Below are positions 23,059 through 31,746 of a stretch of DNA of 64,000 bases, one piece after another (position 1 is the first letter of the stretch; the number at the start of each line of letters is the position of its first letter). The translations under genes and the position numbers were made by a program. The notes beneath the pieces are model-generated. The model was given only the letters and a program-made list of their open reading frames with translations. It made no database searches and was not told the DNA's origin. Origin of the DNA: Anaeromusa acidaminophila DSM 3853 (GTDB lineage: Bacteria; Bacillota; Negativicutes; Anaeromusales; Anaeromusaceae). Location: assembly GCF_000374545.1 (NCBI RefSeq), contig NZ_KB894599.1:1-64000 (forward strand). The letters are read 5' to 3'.

Positions 23059-25437
23059 ATGAAACAAGAACGAGGCATGAATGAACGCATCCGCTTCTTG
23101 CGGAAAGAAAGCACCACCGCCGAACCTCGCCTATCCCTGGAACGCAGCCGTTTGGTCACCGAAGCTTATGAAAAATACGAAGGACGTGTTCCAGTCCCCA
23201 TGCTGCGCGCACTGACGCTGCAACACATTATGCTGCATAAAGCTCTCTACCTAGGCCCCGGCGAACTGTTAGTCGGCGAGAAAGCCGAAGCCCCGCAGCA
23301 ATCCCCTTCTTTTCCCGAGCTTTGCTGCCACACGGAAGAAGATCTCACCGTCATGGATCAACGAGAAATTGTGTATTTCCGCGTCGGCGAGGACGAAAAA
23401 AAGCTGCAAAAAGAACGAATCATTCCATTTTGGGAAAATCGCGCTCTCCGCGGCAAGCTCTTGAGTTCTCTGCCCCAGGAATGGCATGATTGCTACGAAG
23501 CCGGCCTCTTTACAGAGTTCATGGAGCAGCGCGGTCCCGGGCACACGGTTGCCGACGGCAAAATGTACCAAAGCGGCCTCTTGGATGTTCAAAAGCGAAT
23601 TGACGACTCTTTAGCGGCACTAGACCCGCTGACCGATTCTTCCTACCTAGATAAAAAAGCGCAGCTCACAGGCATGCGTATCGCTTGCGACGCTATGATG
23701 CTCTATGCCTCCCGCTACGCCGCCTTGGCGCAAGACATGGCGGAAAAAGAAACCAATCCGCAGCGAAAGAGCGAACTGCAAACGATTGCCGCAAATTGCC
23801 TCACCGTCCCGGCGCATGCGCCGCAAACATTCCATCAGGCGCTGCAGATGTATTGGTTTATGCATATCGGCGTCACAACGGAAATCAATCCTTGGGACGC
23901 CTACAGCCCCGGCCGCTTGGATCAACACCTAATCCCTTTCTACCGCAAAGACCTGGCCGAAGGGCGTCTGACGCGCGAGCAAGCCAAGGAGCTGCTACAA
24001 TGCTTCTGGGTTAAGTTCAACAACCAACCAGCCCCTCCCAAAGTAGGCATTACTCTCAAAGAAAGCGGCACCTACACGGATTTCGCCAACCTCAATACCG
24101 GCGGCATCACGCCCGACGGCAACGACGGCGTTAACGAAGTATCCTATCTGATTTTGGAAACCATGGACGAAATGCGCCTGCTGCAGCCCAGCTCCAACGT
24201 GCAGATCAGCCGCCGCACTCCACAGGATTTTCTCAAAAAAGCCTGCGCTATTTCTCGCCAGGGTTGGGGGCAGCCTGCTTTTTACAATACCGAAAGCATC
24301 GTGCAAGAACTGCTTAATGCCGGCAAGTCCCTGGAGGATGCGCGCCAAGGCGGCGCCAGCGGTTGTGTAGAGACAGGCGCTTTCGGCAAGGAAGCCTATA
24401 TTCTGACAGGATACCTCAACCTCCCAAAAATTTTGGAACTCACGCTCTTCAACGGCATAGATCCCATGACCGGCAAGCGCCTGGGACCGGCAACCGGGGA
24501 AGCGGCTTCCTTCAACGACTTTGACTCGTTCTATCGGGCCTATGAAAAACAGCTGCACTACATGACAGATATCAAAGTAAAAGGCAATCAAATTATCGAA
24601 GGTCTATACGCCCGTTATATGCCCGTTCCTCTTCTGTCTTGCCTTGTAGACGACTGCATCACAAACGGCCAAGACTACAATGCAGGCGGCGCCCGCTATA
24701 ATACCAGCTATATCCAAGGCGTCGGCATCGGCACACTTACCGACAGTCTTGCCGCCATCGAAACTCTGGTCTACAAAGAAAACAAATTCACCCTCCCCGA
24801 ACTAGTTACAGCCCTCAGAGATAATTTTGAAGGCCACATGCGCCTACACCACTTAGTACGAGAAAAAGCGCCCCGCTACGGCAACGACGATGATGCCGCC
24901 GACGAATTGATGCAGCGAGCTTTTCGTTCGTTCCACGATGAAGTTACCGGCCGTCCCAATGGCCGCGGCGGCAGCTACCGCGTCAATATGCTTCCCACCA
25001 CTTGCCATGTGTACTTCGGCTCCGTCCTCGGCGCCAGCCCTAACGGCCGCTTAGCTCACAAGCCGGTATCCGAAGGCATCTCTCCCGAAAAAAGCGCTGA
25101 CCGCCTGGGCCCCACCGCCGTCATCCGTTCTGCGGCCAAAATGGATCAGCTTCTTACCGGCGGTACACTGCTTAATCAAAAATTCAATCCCGCCGCTGTT
25201 GCAGGCGAAGCAGGCCTTGAGCACATGGCCGCTCTTGTACGAGCCTACTTCTCCTTGGACGGCCATCACATTCAATTCAACGTCATTGACCGTTCAACGC
25301 TCTTAGCCGCCCAAGAACACCCCGAAGATTACAAGGATCTTATCGTCCGCGTCGCCGGCTATAGCGACCACTTCCACAATCTCAGCCGAGAGCTACAGGA
25401 TGAAATCATCGAACGCACAGAACAAACGATTGGTTAA
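23059..25437 (+). CDS. hypD: trans-4-hydroxy-L-proline dehydratase (glycyl-radical enzyme)
   Basis: 792 residues. It matches the HypD clade along its length, e.g. VKFNNQPAPPKVGITLKES, NVQISRRTPQDFLK and GWGQPAFYNTESIVQELL. The thiyl-radical Cys is Cys436 in SGCVETGAFGKEAY with Glu438 two residues on; the glycyl radical is Gly767 in RVAGYSDHF, 25 residues from the end. Both correspond to the catalytic pair known for the Clostridioides difficile enzyme. The enzyme dehydrates trans-4-hydroxyproline to pyrroline-5-carboxylate, which ProC reduces to proline. No proC lies in the window. Expected to be strictly anaerobic. SD AAGGAGG eight bases before ATG. Confidence 0.9.
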   Translation: MKQERGMNERIRFLRKESTTAEPRLSLERSRLVTEAYEKYEGRVPVPMLRALTLQHIMLHKALYLGPGELLVGEKAEAPQQSPSFPELCCHTEEDLTVMDQREIVYFRVGEDEKKLQKERIIPFWENRALRGKLLSSLPQEWHDCYEAGLFTEFMEQRGPGHTVADGKMYQSGLLDVQKRIDDSLAALDPLTDSSYLDKKAQLTGMRIACDAMMLYASRYAALAQDMAEKETNPQRKSELQTIAANCLTVPAHAPQTFHQALQMYWFMHIGVTTEINPWDAYSPGRLDQHLIPFYRKDLAEGRLTREQAKELLQCFWVKFNNQPAPPKVGITLKESGTYTDFANLNTGGITPDGNDGVNEVSYLILETMDEMRLLQPSSNVQISRRTPQDFLKKACAISRQGWGQPAFYNTESIVQELLNAGKSLEDARQGGASGCVETGAFGKEAYILTGYLNLPKILELTLFNGIDPMTGKRLGPATGEAASFNDFDSFYRAYEKQLHYMTDIKVKGNQIIEGLYARYMPVPLLSCLVDDCITNGQDYNAGGARYNTSYIQGVGIGTLTDSLAAIETLVYKENKFTLPELVTALRDNFEGHMRLHHLVREKAPRYGNDDDAADELMQRAFRSFHDEVTGRPNGRGGSYRVNMLPTTCHVYFGSVLGASPNGRLAHKPVSEGISPEKSADRLGPTAVIRSAAKMDQLLTGGTLLNQKFNPAAVAGEAGLEHMAALVRAYFSLDGHHIQFNVIDRSTLLAAQEHPEDYKDLIVRVAGYSDHFHNLSRELQDEIIERTEQTIG

Positions 25438-25442
25438 AAATA

Positions 25443-25479
25443 AATCAGACCGCCAAATCCGTAGATTAGCGGTCTGATT
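25443..25479. terminator. Bidirectional terminator after hypD
   Basis: AATCAGACCGC / GCGGTCTGATT, 11-bp perfect stem, 15-base loop, followed by TTATTTTGTTTT on the plus strand. Lies five bases after the hypD stop. Confidence 0.9.
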
Positions 25480-25490
25480 TTATTTTGTTT

Positions 25491-26270
25491 TCATTTATTC
25501 TTCTGTTTATCCAGCCAGTCTCCAAAGAGCGCTTGCAATTGTTCCTGATGTCCTTGAGCGCCATGAGCAAAGCGAGTCACAGCCAATTCTTTGGGGCCGT
25601 TATAAGCCTCGTACAATTCCTGTGAGCCCGCAAGCGGCACAACCACGTCTTCTGTGCCATGCACAATCAGAAGCGGCGTATCCAATGCGGCTGTTGTTTG
25701 AATGGGTTGATACTGGTTTTTCACTAAATCCTGCACAAATTGCGGCCCTAACGAAAAGGCTTTTTCAAAAAAATTAGCTATTATTTCGCCTTGCAGCGCT
25801 TTGCTCCACAATTCCGGTCCTAAAATCACATCTCGGAAATTTTCGACCGCCTTGGTCACCGGCGCAAAGAGCATGCGTCCGGCAATTCGCGCGTCTGCGG
25901 GATGCAAGAGAGTCACCAATCCCCCAAGACTGTGCCCGTAAAGAATTATCGGCGAATCTTTCCATTGTGTCTGCTCTTTGGCCCAGGCTACTACATTGGC
26001 TAAGTCCTCCCGCCAACCGCTGACAAAGGTGTCGGCCGCAAAAGTGCCGTCGCTGTCTCCGGATCCCAGAAAATCAAAGCGCACTACGGCATAGCCCTGT
26101 TTTTCAAAATACGAAGCCAAATGGACCGTCAGATGATTATAACCTACTTTATTGCCTGTAAAACCGTGGCTGCACACAACCACAGGCGTCCCGATCCGAA
26201 ACAAGTCCGGCTGATGCACCATAGTTGAAAGGCGTCCGCCGCGACTAGTAATCCACACATGATCCTTCAT
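25491..26270 (-). CDS. Alpha/beta hydrolase (serine esterase/peptidase-like)
   Basis: 259 residues. Oxyanion region VVVCSHGFTGNKVGYNHL, nucleophile Ser in YGHSLGGLVTLLH (GxSxG), acid Asp in LLIVHGTEDVVVPL and catalytic His in the closing FAHGAQGHQEQ segment. The layout resembles cinnamoyl-ester hydrolases and other S9-like acyl hydrolases. Soluble, no signal peptide. Substrate unknown. Upstream on the same strand is a C_GCAxxG gene, but a terminator-like hairpin separates them. Confidence 0.85.
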   Translation of the reverse strand: MKDHVWITSRGGRLSTMVHQPDLFRIGTPVVVCSHGFTGNKVGYNHLTVHLASYFEKQGYAVVRFDFLGSGDSDGTFAADTFVSGWREDLANVVAWAKEQTQWKDSPIILYGHSLGGLVTLLHPADARIAGRMLFAPVTKAVENFRDVILGPELWSKALQGEIIANFFEKAFSLGPQFVQDLVKNQYQPIQTTAALDTPLLIVHGTEDVVVPLAGSQELYEAYNGPKELAVTRFAHGAQGHQEQLQALFGDWLDKQKNK

Positions 26271-26308
26271 TGCAATTCCCCCTTAGGAACTTTTTCTGCA
26301 AATAAAGA

Positions 26309-26332
26309 AAAGACTAAGAAACCTTAGCCTTT
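26309..26332 (-). terminator. Terminator after azlCD / C_GCAxxG unit
   Basis: On the minus strand AAGGCTAAGGTTTCTTAGTC pairs as a 7-8 bp stem with one mismatch, followed by TTTTCTTTATTT. It closes the minus-strand azlC-azlD-C_GCAxxG unit. Confidence 0.6.
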
Positions 26333-26399
26333 CGTTTTCGAATCAACTAATACGTCTTCGCTTTATTTTTTACTATGGTATCACGATGCAAAGATTGCG

Positions 26400-26843
26400 T
26401 CAATCGATTTTCCCTTGAAGATTCTCTGCCAACAGCCACTGTCTGGCAAAGGCGATCGCCTGGGTCGTCAACGCTTCGCAAGCATGCGCTGGTCCGTCTT
26501 GAGGAAAACCCTGCGGCCGCAGTTCCCTACACAGCAAACTGCCAAAACGAGCTTCAAAGGCAGCCGCAAACTTCCGGCAGCGTGCCGATATTTCTTCTGC
26601 CGACTCCTTCGACAAAGCGCCTTGCAAACCAAGAAATAATAACATGCCTTCCACCAAGCCGCACTGCGCCCCATAGCCGCCTGCCCCATGAAGTCCCGCC
26701 ATCGCTTCCGCCCATAGAGGCGGCAATGGCATTTGCGCCGCTTCACATTGCAGAACCAATTGTGTCCGAGCACAATTCCAGTCGTCCTGCCAATAGCACT
26801 GGTGTACGCGTTCACTAGCCCATTGTTGCACCGCATCCGCCAT
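26400..26843 (-). CDS. C_GCAxxG_C_C family putative redox protein
   Basis: 147 residues with the ordered Cys pattern of this family: WNCARTQLVLQC near residue 22, GGYGAQCGLVEG (the GCAxxG element in a variant form) near 55-66, FGSLLCREL near 102 and HACEALTTQA near 120. The family is predicted to bind metal or act in redox and often accompanies transporters or selenium/sulfur genes; no reaction is proven. It starts one base after the azlD stop, so it is the last gene of an azlC-azlD operon, an unusual partner for a branched-chain amino acid exporter. Confidence 0.75.
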   Translation of the reverse strand: MADAVQQWASERVHQCYWQDDWNCARTQLVLQCEAAQMPLPPLWAEAMAGLHGAGGYGAQCGLVEGMLLFLGLQGALSKESAEEISARCRKFAAAFEARFGSLLCRELRPQGFPQDGPAHACEALTTQAIAFARQWLLAENLQGKID

Positions 26844-26844
26844 T

Positions 26845-27168
26845 TTAAATCCCTCCCAGTCGCAACAGGCCCATGACTCCCAGTCCTGCGGCCATCGTCC
26901 ATACGGCTTGACTGGTACGCCAAGCTACCCAAGCGGCGGCTGCGCCCGCGACTAAATAGCTGTTATGCCAGGAAACATCGAGCTGCCCTTGGGGCAAAAG
27001 CAGCGCCGGCACTACAAGCGCCGCCAAAATACCTGTAGGCACCTGCGCCGTCCAACGCTCCAAGCCTTTGGGCAAACCAGTCAAACGCAGCAACAGAAAG
27101 CTGCCCACTCGCGTAGCATACGTAGCGCCAGCCATCACCAAAATGATCAGCCAATATTCTTCACGCAT
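26845..27168 (-). CDS. azlD: AzlD family branched-chain amino acid export subunit
   Basis: 107 residues with four hydrophobic helices. The ATRVGSFLLLRL motif and QVPTGILAALVVPALL fit AzlD. Small partner of AzlC; the pair exports branched-chain amino acids (and the analogue 4-azaleucine in Bacillus) through the inner membrane. ATG at 27168 has AAGGAGAG seven bases away and overlaps the azlC end by eight bases; longer frames upstream lie inside azlC and are not supported. Confidence 0.85.
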   Translation of the reverse strand: MREEYWLIILVMAGATYATRVGSFLLLRLTGLPKGLERWTAQVPTGILAALVVPALLLPQGQLDVSWHNSYLVAGAAAAWVAWRTSQAVWTMAAGLGVMGLLRLGGI

Positions 27169-27871
27169 TTTGCTTCTCTCCTTCCAGACAGCCGCCCACA
27201 AAAGCGGCGGCAACCGTCGCCAGCAGCAAATACCATTTCCCCGGCAGATATAACGAGCCAATCACAGAAATCACCGCTCCCGTCAGTGCTGCCGCCAACC
27301 CCGACTTATGACGCAAACGCGGCATCAGCATAGCTAAAAATGTAGCCGGCATAACAATATCCAGCCCCCACGCCAGCGGATCTCCTAATTGGCTGCCTAC
27401 CGCTACGCCCAAAGCGGTAGAGACAGCCCAAGTACAGTAACCGGCGGTATTGCTGCCCCATTGATACGCCGCATTATAGCCATGCGCGGCAATACGGCTT
27501 ACAGTCACTGCATAGGTTTCATCCGCCATGCCGAATGCCAGCAGCGCCTGCTGCCAAAAAGGAAGCTTCAGCACGTGAGGCGCAAGCGACGCTCCCATTA
27601 ACAAATGACGCAAGTTAACCAAAAGCGTCGTTAAGCCTAAGACGCTCCAAGATACCACACCCTGGCCCAGCAGCAAAATAGCAAAAAACTGCGCTGCTCC
27701 GGCAAAGACCAGCAGCGACATACCCATAGTTTCTGTCGGAGTTAAACCCGCCCCCAACGCCAGCATGCCAAAAGTAAGGCCAAACGGAAATACACCCAGC
27801 ATCAAGGGCGCTGTATCTTTCATACCCAGACAAAATTCTTTTCGCCAGGCACCATCAACACATTCCAACAT
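27161..27871 (-). CDS. azlC: AzlC family branched-chain amino acid export permease
   Basis: 236 residues, six or seven TM helices. The family signature is visible in APLMLGVFPFGLTFGMLA, then AGLTPTETMGMSLLVFAGAAQF, NLRHLLMGASLAP and DETYAVT. Large subunit of the branched-chain amino acid exporter; similar to YgaZ. ATG at 27871 is preceded by AGGAGGA with good spacing; an upstream ATG at 27910 lacks an SD. The divergent MocR-type regulator gene 121 bases away is the likely controller. Confidence 0.9.
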   Translation of the reverse strand: MLECVDGAWRKEFCLGMKDTAPLMLGVFPFGLTFGMLALGAGLTPTETMGMSLLVFAGAAQFFAILLLGQGVVSWSVLGLTTLLVNLRHLLMGASLAPHVLKLPFWQQALLAFGMADETYAVTVSRIAAHGYNAAYQWGSNTAGYCTWAVSTALGVAVGSQLGDPLAWGLDIVMPATFLAMLMPRLRHKSGLAAALTGAVISVIGSLYLPGKWYLLLATVAAAFVGGCLEGEKQNA

Positions 27872-27992
27872 TGTTCTTCCTCCTGATTTTATATTTTCTT
27901 GTATTTGCATCTTACCAAGGAGGATTTAAATTGGAAATAGCCAATTTAAGATATTTAAAGAAACCCATGGCTTTTTTCGGGAGGAACAGAAA

Positions 27993-29498
27993 ATGGACTT
28001 AACCAATTTTTTGCAAACTCAATTACAATCCCCTTCTTCACTGCCACTTTATAAACAGTTGTCCCTGGCGCTGACAAAAGCCATTGAGACCGGCCAGCTT
28101 CGCAACGGCCAGCGCCTGCCGCCGGAACGGCGTCTAGCGGAAGACCTCCGTCTCAGCCGAACTACCATCGTTAACGCGTACCGGCTTCTGGAGCAAAACG
28201 GCAGCGTATCCTCGCGCATCGGCAGCGGCACCTATATTGGCGAAGACGCCGTTGCCGCACCATTGCCGCCGATGCCCTGGAACCAGCTCTTGCTACCGCA
28301 TTTGAGCAGTCCGCTTTCCTCAATTTTGCGCAGTCTTTTGGCCATTCCCGCTGCTGCTGACAGTATTTCCTTAGCCGCCGGCATGCCGGATCCTGCGCTA
28401 TATCCCTTAGACATGCTGCAGCAATTGCAGCAACCGATCCCCTCCTCCGATCTTGGTTATCTGCCGATTGAAGGCTATGCGCCTTTACGCAGAGAATTAG
28501 CGTCTTGGCTGAAAAACCGCCAGCTACATTTAGACGCGGAAGACATTATGATTCTCAGCGGCTCTCAGCAAGGTCTTTATCTGTTGTGCAAATGTTTTAT
28601 CTCCCCCGGCGACAGCATTGTCGTCGAATCACCCACGTACTTAGGGGCCATCCAGGTCTTCCAGGCGGCTGGCGCACGCCTGCTCACCCTTCCCGGCCCT
28701 TTGAACAGCCAGTCGCTGCCTTTCCTAGAAGACTACCTTGTCCGCTATCGTCCCAAGCTATTTTATCTGGGTTCATCCTTCCAAAACCCCTCAGGTCGCA
28801 GCCCCGACGCCTCAATGTGTCAAAAATTCCTCGATCTGGCCGCTAAGTATCACCTGGTCATTGTAGAAGACGACGCTTATGGACATCTACACTATGAAAC
28901 CCCCGCCCCGCAGCCCTTAAAAAGCCGCGACCACTACGGCGGCGTTCTGTACCTTGGCTCAGCTTCTAAAATATTTTTCCCCGGTTTACGTACTGGCTGG
29001 CTGGCAGCGCCTCGAGAAGTACTAAATCGCTTAGCCGAAGAAAAACAATACGCTGATCTGCACAGCAATAATTTGGCGCAGTTGTGTCTGGCGGAATATA
29101 TGCGTTCCGGTCAGGCAGACGCTCATTTACGCCACATCCGCGTCCACTACCAGCGCCGCCGCGATGCGTTAGAGCAAGCCCTGAAGCGCCATTGCAGCGC
29201 AGACCTTGCTTTTGAATTACCCCTCGGCGGCTTCTACCTTTGGTGCCGTCTCAAAGGCGAAGGTTCCGCCCAGGCTCTTTTATACGAAGCCGCCCGCCAA
29301 GGGGTATCCTTTGTTCCTGGCGAAGCCTTCTACGCCGACCGCGCCGGTTCGGATTATTTCCGGCTATGCTTTGCTACCCATGACGAAGCTGCCATGGAAA
29401 TTGCCGCCCAACGTCTGGGCCAAGCCTTGCGCAATCTGCGCAAGCACCCGCGCCGACACACCATCCCTGCCTTCCGCTCCGGCCAGCCAATCCTCTAA
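27993..29498 (+). CDS. MocR family regulator (GntR HTH fused to aminotransferase-like domain)
   Basis: 501 residues. Residues ~15-85 are a GntR winged HTH (LYKQLSLALTKAIETGQLRNGQRLPPER, with RTTIVNAYRLLEQNG); residues ~120-480 are a fold-type I PLP domain with VESPTYLGAIQ, SSFQNPSGRSP, the DDAYG acid and the PLP Lys in LGSASKIFFPGLRTGW. MocR proteins bind PLP and an amino-compound to control nearby genes. Divergent orientation to azlCD suggests it regulates the exporter. The C-terminal 20 residues are Arg/Pro-rich and probably disordered. SD GGGAGGA seven bases before ATG. Confidence 0.9.
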   Translation: MDLTNFLQTQLQSPSSLPLYKQLSLALTKAIETGQLRNGQRLPPERRLAEDLRLSRTTIVNAYRLLEQNGSVSSRIGSGTYIGEDAVAAPLPPMPWNQLLLPHLSSPLSSILRSLLAIPAAADSISLAAGMPDPALYPLDMLQQLQQPIPSSDLGYLPIEGYAPLRRELASWLKNRQLHLDAEDIMILSGSQQGLYLLCKCFISPGDSIVVESPTYLGAIQVFQAAGARLLTLPGPLNSQSLPFLEDYLVRYRPKLFYLGSSFQNPSGRSPDASMCQKFLDLAAKYHLVIVEDDAYGHLHYETPAPQPLKSRDHYGGVLYLGSASKIFFPGLRTGWLAAPREVLNRLAEEKQYADLHSNNLAQLCLAEYMRSGQADAHLRHIRVHYQRRRDALEQALKRHCSADLAFELPLGGFYLWCRLKGEGSAQALLYEAARQGVSFVPGEAFYADRAGSDYFRLCFATHDEAAMEIAAQRLGQALRNLRKHPRRHTIPAFRSGQPIL

Positions 29499-29501
29499 CT
29501 A

Positions 29502-29553
29502 GGGAGCGAACTAACAAGAGAACCGGAGAATCGGAGGGTGCGACAGAGGGTTC
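29502..29553 (+). repeat. 3'-flank repeat, GAACAAGAG family, copy 4
   Basis: GCGAACTAACAAGAGAACC, GGAGAATCGGAGGGTGCGAC, AGAGGGTTCG, starting four bases after the mocR stop. With the inverted copy at 29644-29695 it brackets the terminator 29571-29617. Confidence 0.65.
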
Positions 29554-29570
29554 GTAATTTGAAATTAAAA

Positions 29571-29617
29571 GAAAGAGCTGTGGCTAGACTTGCAATCAAG
29601 TCAGCCACAGCTCTTTC
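29571..29617. terminator. Bidirectional terminator between mocR and secreted-protein gene
   Basis: AAAGAGCTGTGGCT / AGCCACAGCTCTTT, 14-bp perfect stem, with an inner GACTTG / CAAGTC stem, followed by CTTTTTC. Confidence 0.9.
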
Positions 29618-29643
29618 TTTTTCGTTTATACAGCAGAACCGCT

Positions 29644-29695
29644 TCTCGCAGCCCTCCTGCACACCCTCCGGTCACTCCCGCGACTCTTGTTCAAA
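29644..29695 (-). repeat. 3'-flank repeat, GAACAAGAG family, copy 5
   Basis: Minus strand: TTGAACAAGAGTCGCGGGAG, TGACCGGAGGGTGTGC, AGGAGGGCTGCGAG. Begins about 20 bases after the stop of the secreted-protein gene and forms an inverted pair with copy 4. Confidence 0.6.
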
Positions 29696-29715
29696 TCCCC
29701 TGACCACGTATCTTT

Positions 29716-30237
29716 TCACGCCAAAAGAAGCCGTTTCTTGCCCGACTCCTGCCAGCTATAGACCTTCATCCGTCCCGATACGCCCTGCGTCGTAAATACG
29801 CCTTGAAAGGCCTTAATATCATCCACAGATGCGCTGACAGATCCCACTGCCACTACCAATTGGCCGTCCTGCAGCGTAGCCGTCAAGGGACTTTTGCGGG
29901 AAACCGCCGACACAGGCACTCGCCACAGCGTCTGCTGACGATGGGGAAGCCAAGCCTCTACATAACCGCTGTCAAAACGAAGCTGCAGCCAAACCGGCCC
30001 CCGCTCCGTATCCAGATACATCGTCAAAACCGAGCCGCTTTCCACACTACGCAAATCATACAATTCCAATTTTCCAGAAGCAGGCGCTTCCAAAAAAGAA
30101 TAATCCAATGGCTCCATGGTAGTAGCAGCAGCCACACTCATCTCCTGCTCCTCCTGGAGCACCGCTTGCGCAGAAGCTGCCGGCAAAAACAATAAGCTCG
30201 CCGCCAACGCCACACAAAGCCCTAACGTCTTTCTCAT
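29716..30237 (-). CDS. Secreted protein of unknown function
   Basis: 173 residues. A clear Sec signal peptide (MRKTLGLCVALAASLLFLPA, cleavage likely after ASA near residue 23) precedes a soluble domain of mostly beta-type strands: ELYDLRSVESGSVLTMYLDT, GPVWLQLRFDSGYVEAW, then DGQLVVAVGSVSASV. No family was recognised. No Cys in the mature part, no TM segment, no cell-wall anchor. It would be periplasmic or released. The neighbouring YbaK gene lies 128 bases upstream on the same strand; no functional link is evident. Confidence 0.7.
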   Translation of the reverse strand: MRKTLGLCVALAASLLFLPAASAQAVLQEEQEMSVAAATTMEPLDYSFLEAPASGKLELYDLRSVESGSVLTMYLDTERGPVWLQLRFDSGYVEAWLPHRQQTLWRVPVSAVSRKSPLTATLQDGQLVVAVGSVSASVDDIKAFQGVFTTQGVSGRMKVYSWQESGKKRLLLA

Positions 30238-30365
30238 GTATACTTCCTTCCTTATTAACCAACCAATTCCTACGCGCTAAAACCCAGTTCACGCCTTGCC
30301 ATCTTTACCATTTTATGCGTCAGGATTGGTCGGCGTCAAGGAAAATACGCTGCTCGATCTCTACG

Positions 30366-30842
30366 TTATTTTACTTCAACCACTTGACCGCCGGTAAGTT
30401 CTTGCAACTGCTGGCTTGTTACGCGAAATACCGCAAAAGGCGAGCCTGCCGCCGCCCACAGTTCGGCATATTGAAATAAATCTTCATCCAACAAGCACGG
30501 AATATCTTCCAAATGCCCTACCGGCGGAATACCTCCAATGGCAAAGCCCGTATGCTCCAATACATAGTCTGCATCCGGTTTGCGCACGGCTTCGCCAAAA
30601 TACTTGGCTACTTTGCGTTCATTAATGCGATTGGCGCCGCTGGCTACTACCAAAAATGGCGTCCCGCTCTTCTTGCCTTGAAAAACAATGGATTTGGCAA
30701 TCTGTCCTACCTCGCAGCCAATCGCTGCAGCGGCCTCTGCCGCGGTCCGCGTCGTCTCTTCCATATTTCGCACTTGCAGTGGCAGCCCGGATGCTTCCAA
30801 TACTTGCCGTACTCTGCCCACGCTTGTCGTCTTCTCTTCCAA
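30366..30842 (-). CDS. YbaK/EbsC-type aminoacyl-tRNA deacylase
   Basis: 158 residues with the YbaK fold pattern: TAAEAAAAIGCEVGQIAKSIVF, then FLVVASGANRINERKVAKYFGE and the GFAIGGIPPVGH loop that lines the active site, including the conserved Gly-Ile-Pro-Pro. These free-standing editing proteins hydrolyse mischarged tRNAs such as Cys- or Ala-tRNA(Pro). The start is TTG at 30842, with GGGAGGG seven bases upstream. It is divergent from xpt across a 225-base gap. Confidence 0.86.
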   Translation of the reverse strand: MEEKTTSVGRVRQVLEASGLPLQVRNMEETTRTAAEAAAAIGCEVGQIAKSIVFQGKKSGTPFLVVASGANRINERKVAKYFGEAVRKPDADYVLEHTGFAIGGIPPVGHLEDIPCLLDEDLFQYAELWAAAGSPFAVFRVTSQQLQELTGGQVVEVK

Positions 30843-30972
30843 AAGTCAACCCTCCCCATCTCTTTTTGCACACAAAAAGTTACAATGTAAATATTATATC
30901 ACAAATTAAACTTCTTTTTTGTCATTTAATTTGTGTTCATTGCGTATCCTTCCTTGTTTCTTTCAAAAATTA

Positions 30973-31001
30973 TTCACTTCCCAAAGGTGATATGTTACAA
31001 T
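30973..31001 (+). promoter_or_regulatory. xpt promoter
   Basis: TTCACT (30973-30978) and TACAAT (30996-31001), spacer 17, 67 bases before xpt. The leader has a small hairpin, CCGC TGTTTT GCGG, but the conserved loops of a purine riboswitch are absent. Confidence 0.6.
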
Positions 31002-31067
31002 GACCAAATAAACTTATTGTAGATGGGAATCCGCTGTTTTGCGGTTTCTTAAAAAAGGAGCTTTAGT

Positions 31068-31667
31068 ATGGAACTGCTAAAAGAACGCATCCGCCGCGAA
31101 GGCCTGGTTCTGGAAAATCGCATCTTAAAAGTTGATTCGTTTCTCAATCAACAAATTGATCCTGTTTTAATGATGGCGCTGGGCGAAGAATTCGCCAGCC
31201 GTTTTGCCGCCGAAGGCGTGCAACGCATCTTTACCATAGAGGCCTCCGGCATTGCCATTGCTCTGCCCACAGCGTTGCGCATGGGCGTACCGCTGGTATT
31301 CGCCCGCAAAATACGCTCTACTACCATGAACGATCAAGTATACGCTACCCAAGTACATTCTTACACTAGAAATCTCACCAGCGACGTCATTGTATCCAAG
31401 CGCTTCCTGCCACCTGGTGAAAAGGTATTGATTATCGACGATTTTCTGGCGAACGGCGAAGCCGCTTTAGGATTGGCCGAGCTGGTCCGCCAATCAGGCA
31501 GCAAAGTAGTCGGCATTGGCATTGCCATTGAAAAATCCTTCCAACCCGGCGCCGCTAAAATCAAAAATGCAGGCTACCGTTTAGAATCACTGGCTCGTAT
31601 TGCCGACTTCAAATCCGGCCAGGTTCGCTTTGTAGGCGAAGAGCCGTCGCCGGATGTCTCAATTTAA
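31068..31667 (+). CDS. xpt: Xanthine phosphoribosyltransferase
   Basis: 199 residues, full Xpt length. Family start MELLKERIRREGLVLENRILKV-like, IFTIEASGIAIALPTA, and the PRPP-binding motif VLIIDDFLANGEA around residue 122-134. It converts xanthine and PRPP to XMP in the cytoplasm. In Bacillus the gene is followed by the xanthine permease pbuX under a purine riboswitch; here a nucleobase permease lies just downstream but on the opposite strand, attached to xanthine dehydrogenase genes. So salvage and catabolism of xanthine face each other across one terminator. Confidence 0.93.
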   Translation: MELLKERIRREGLVLENRILKVDSFLNQQIDPVLMMALGEEFASRFAAEGVQRIFTIEASGIAIALPTALRMGVPLVFARKIRSTTMNDQVYATQVHSYTRNLTSDVIVSKRFLPPGEKVLIIDDFLANGEAALGLAELVRQSGSKVVGIGIAIEKSFQPGAAKIKNAGYRLESLARIADFKSGQVRFVGEEPSPDVSI

Positions 31668-31735
31668 ACAAGAGAAACAGACAAGGAACGAACACAGAGT
31701 AACTGAGTAACAGAGGGTACGCAGAGGGATACGAT
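31668..31735 (+). repeat. 3'-flank repeat, GAACAAGAG family, copy 6 (extended)
   Basis: Starts at the xpt stop: ACAAGAGAAACAGAC, GAACGAACACAGAGTAACTG, AGTAACAGAGGGTACGCAG, AGGGATACGA. Longer than the others because the AAC-GAG unit is repeated. Brackets terminator 31747-31788 with copy 7. Confidence 0.65.
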
Positions 31736-31746
31736 ATCATCAGTCA

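Noticed and set aside
31002-31067. Purine riboswitch in the xpt leader
   Set aside because: Expected from Bacillus, but the conserved loop and junction sequences are absent; only a small CCGC/GCGG hairpin is present.
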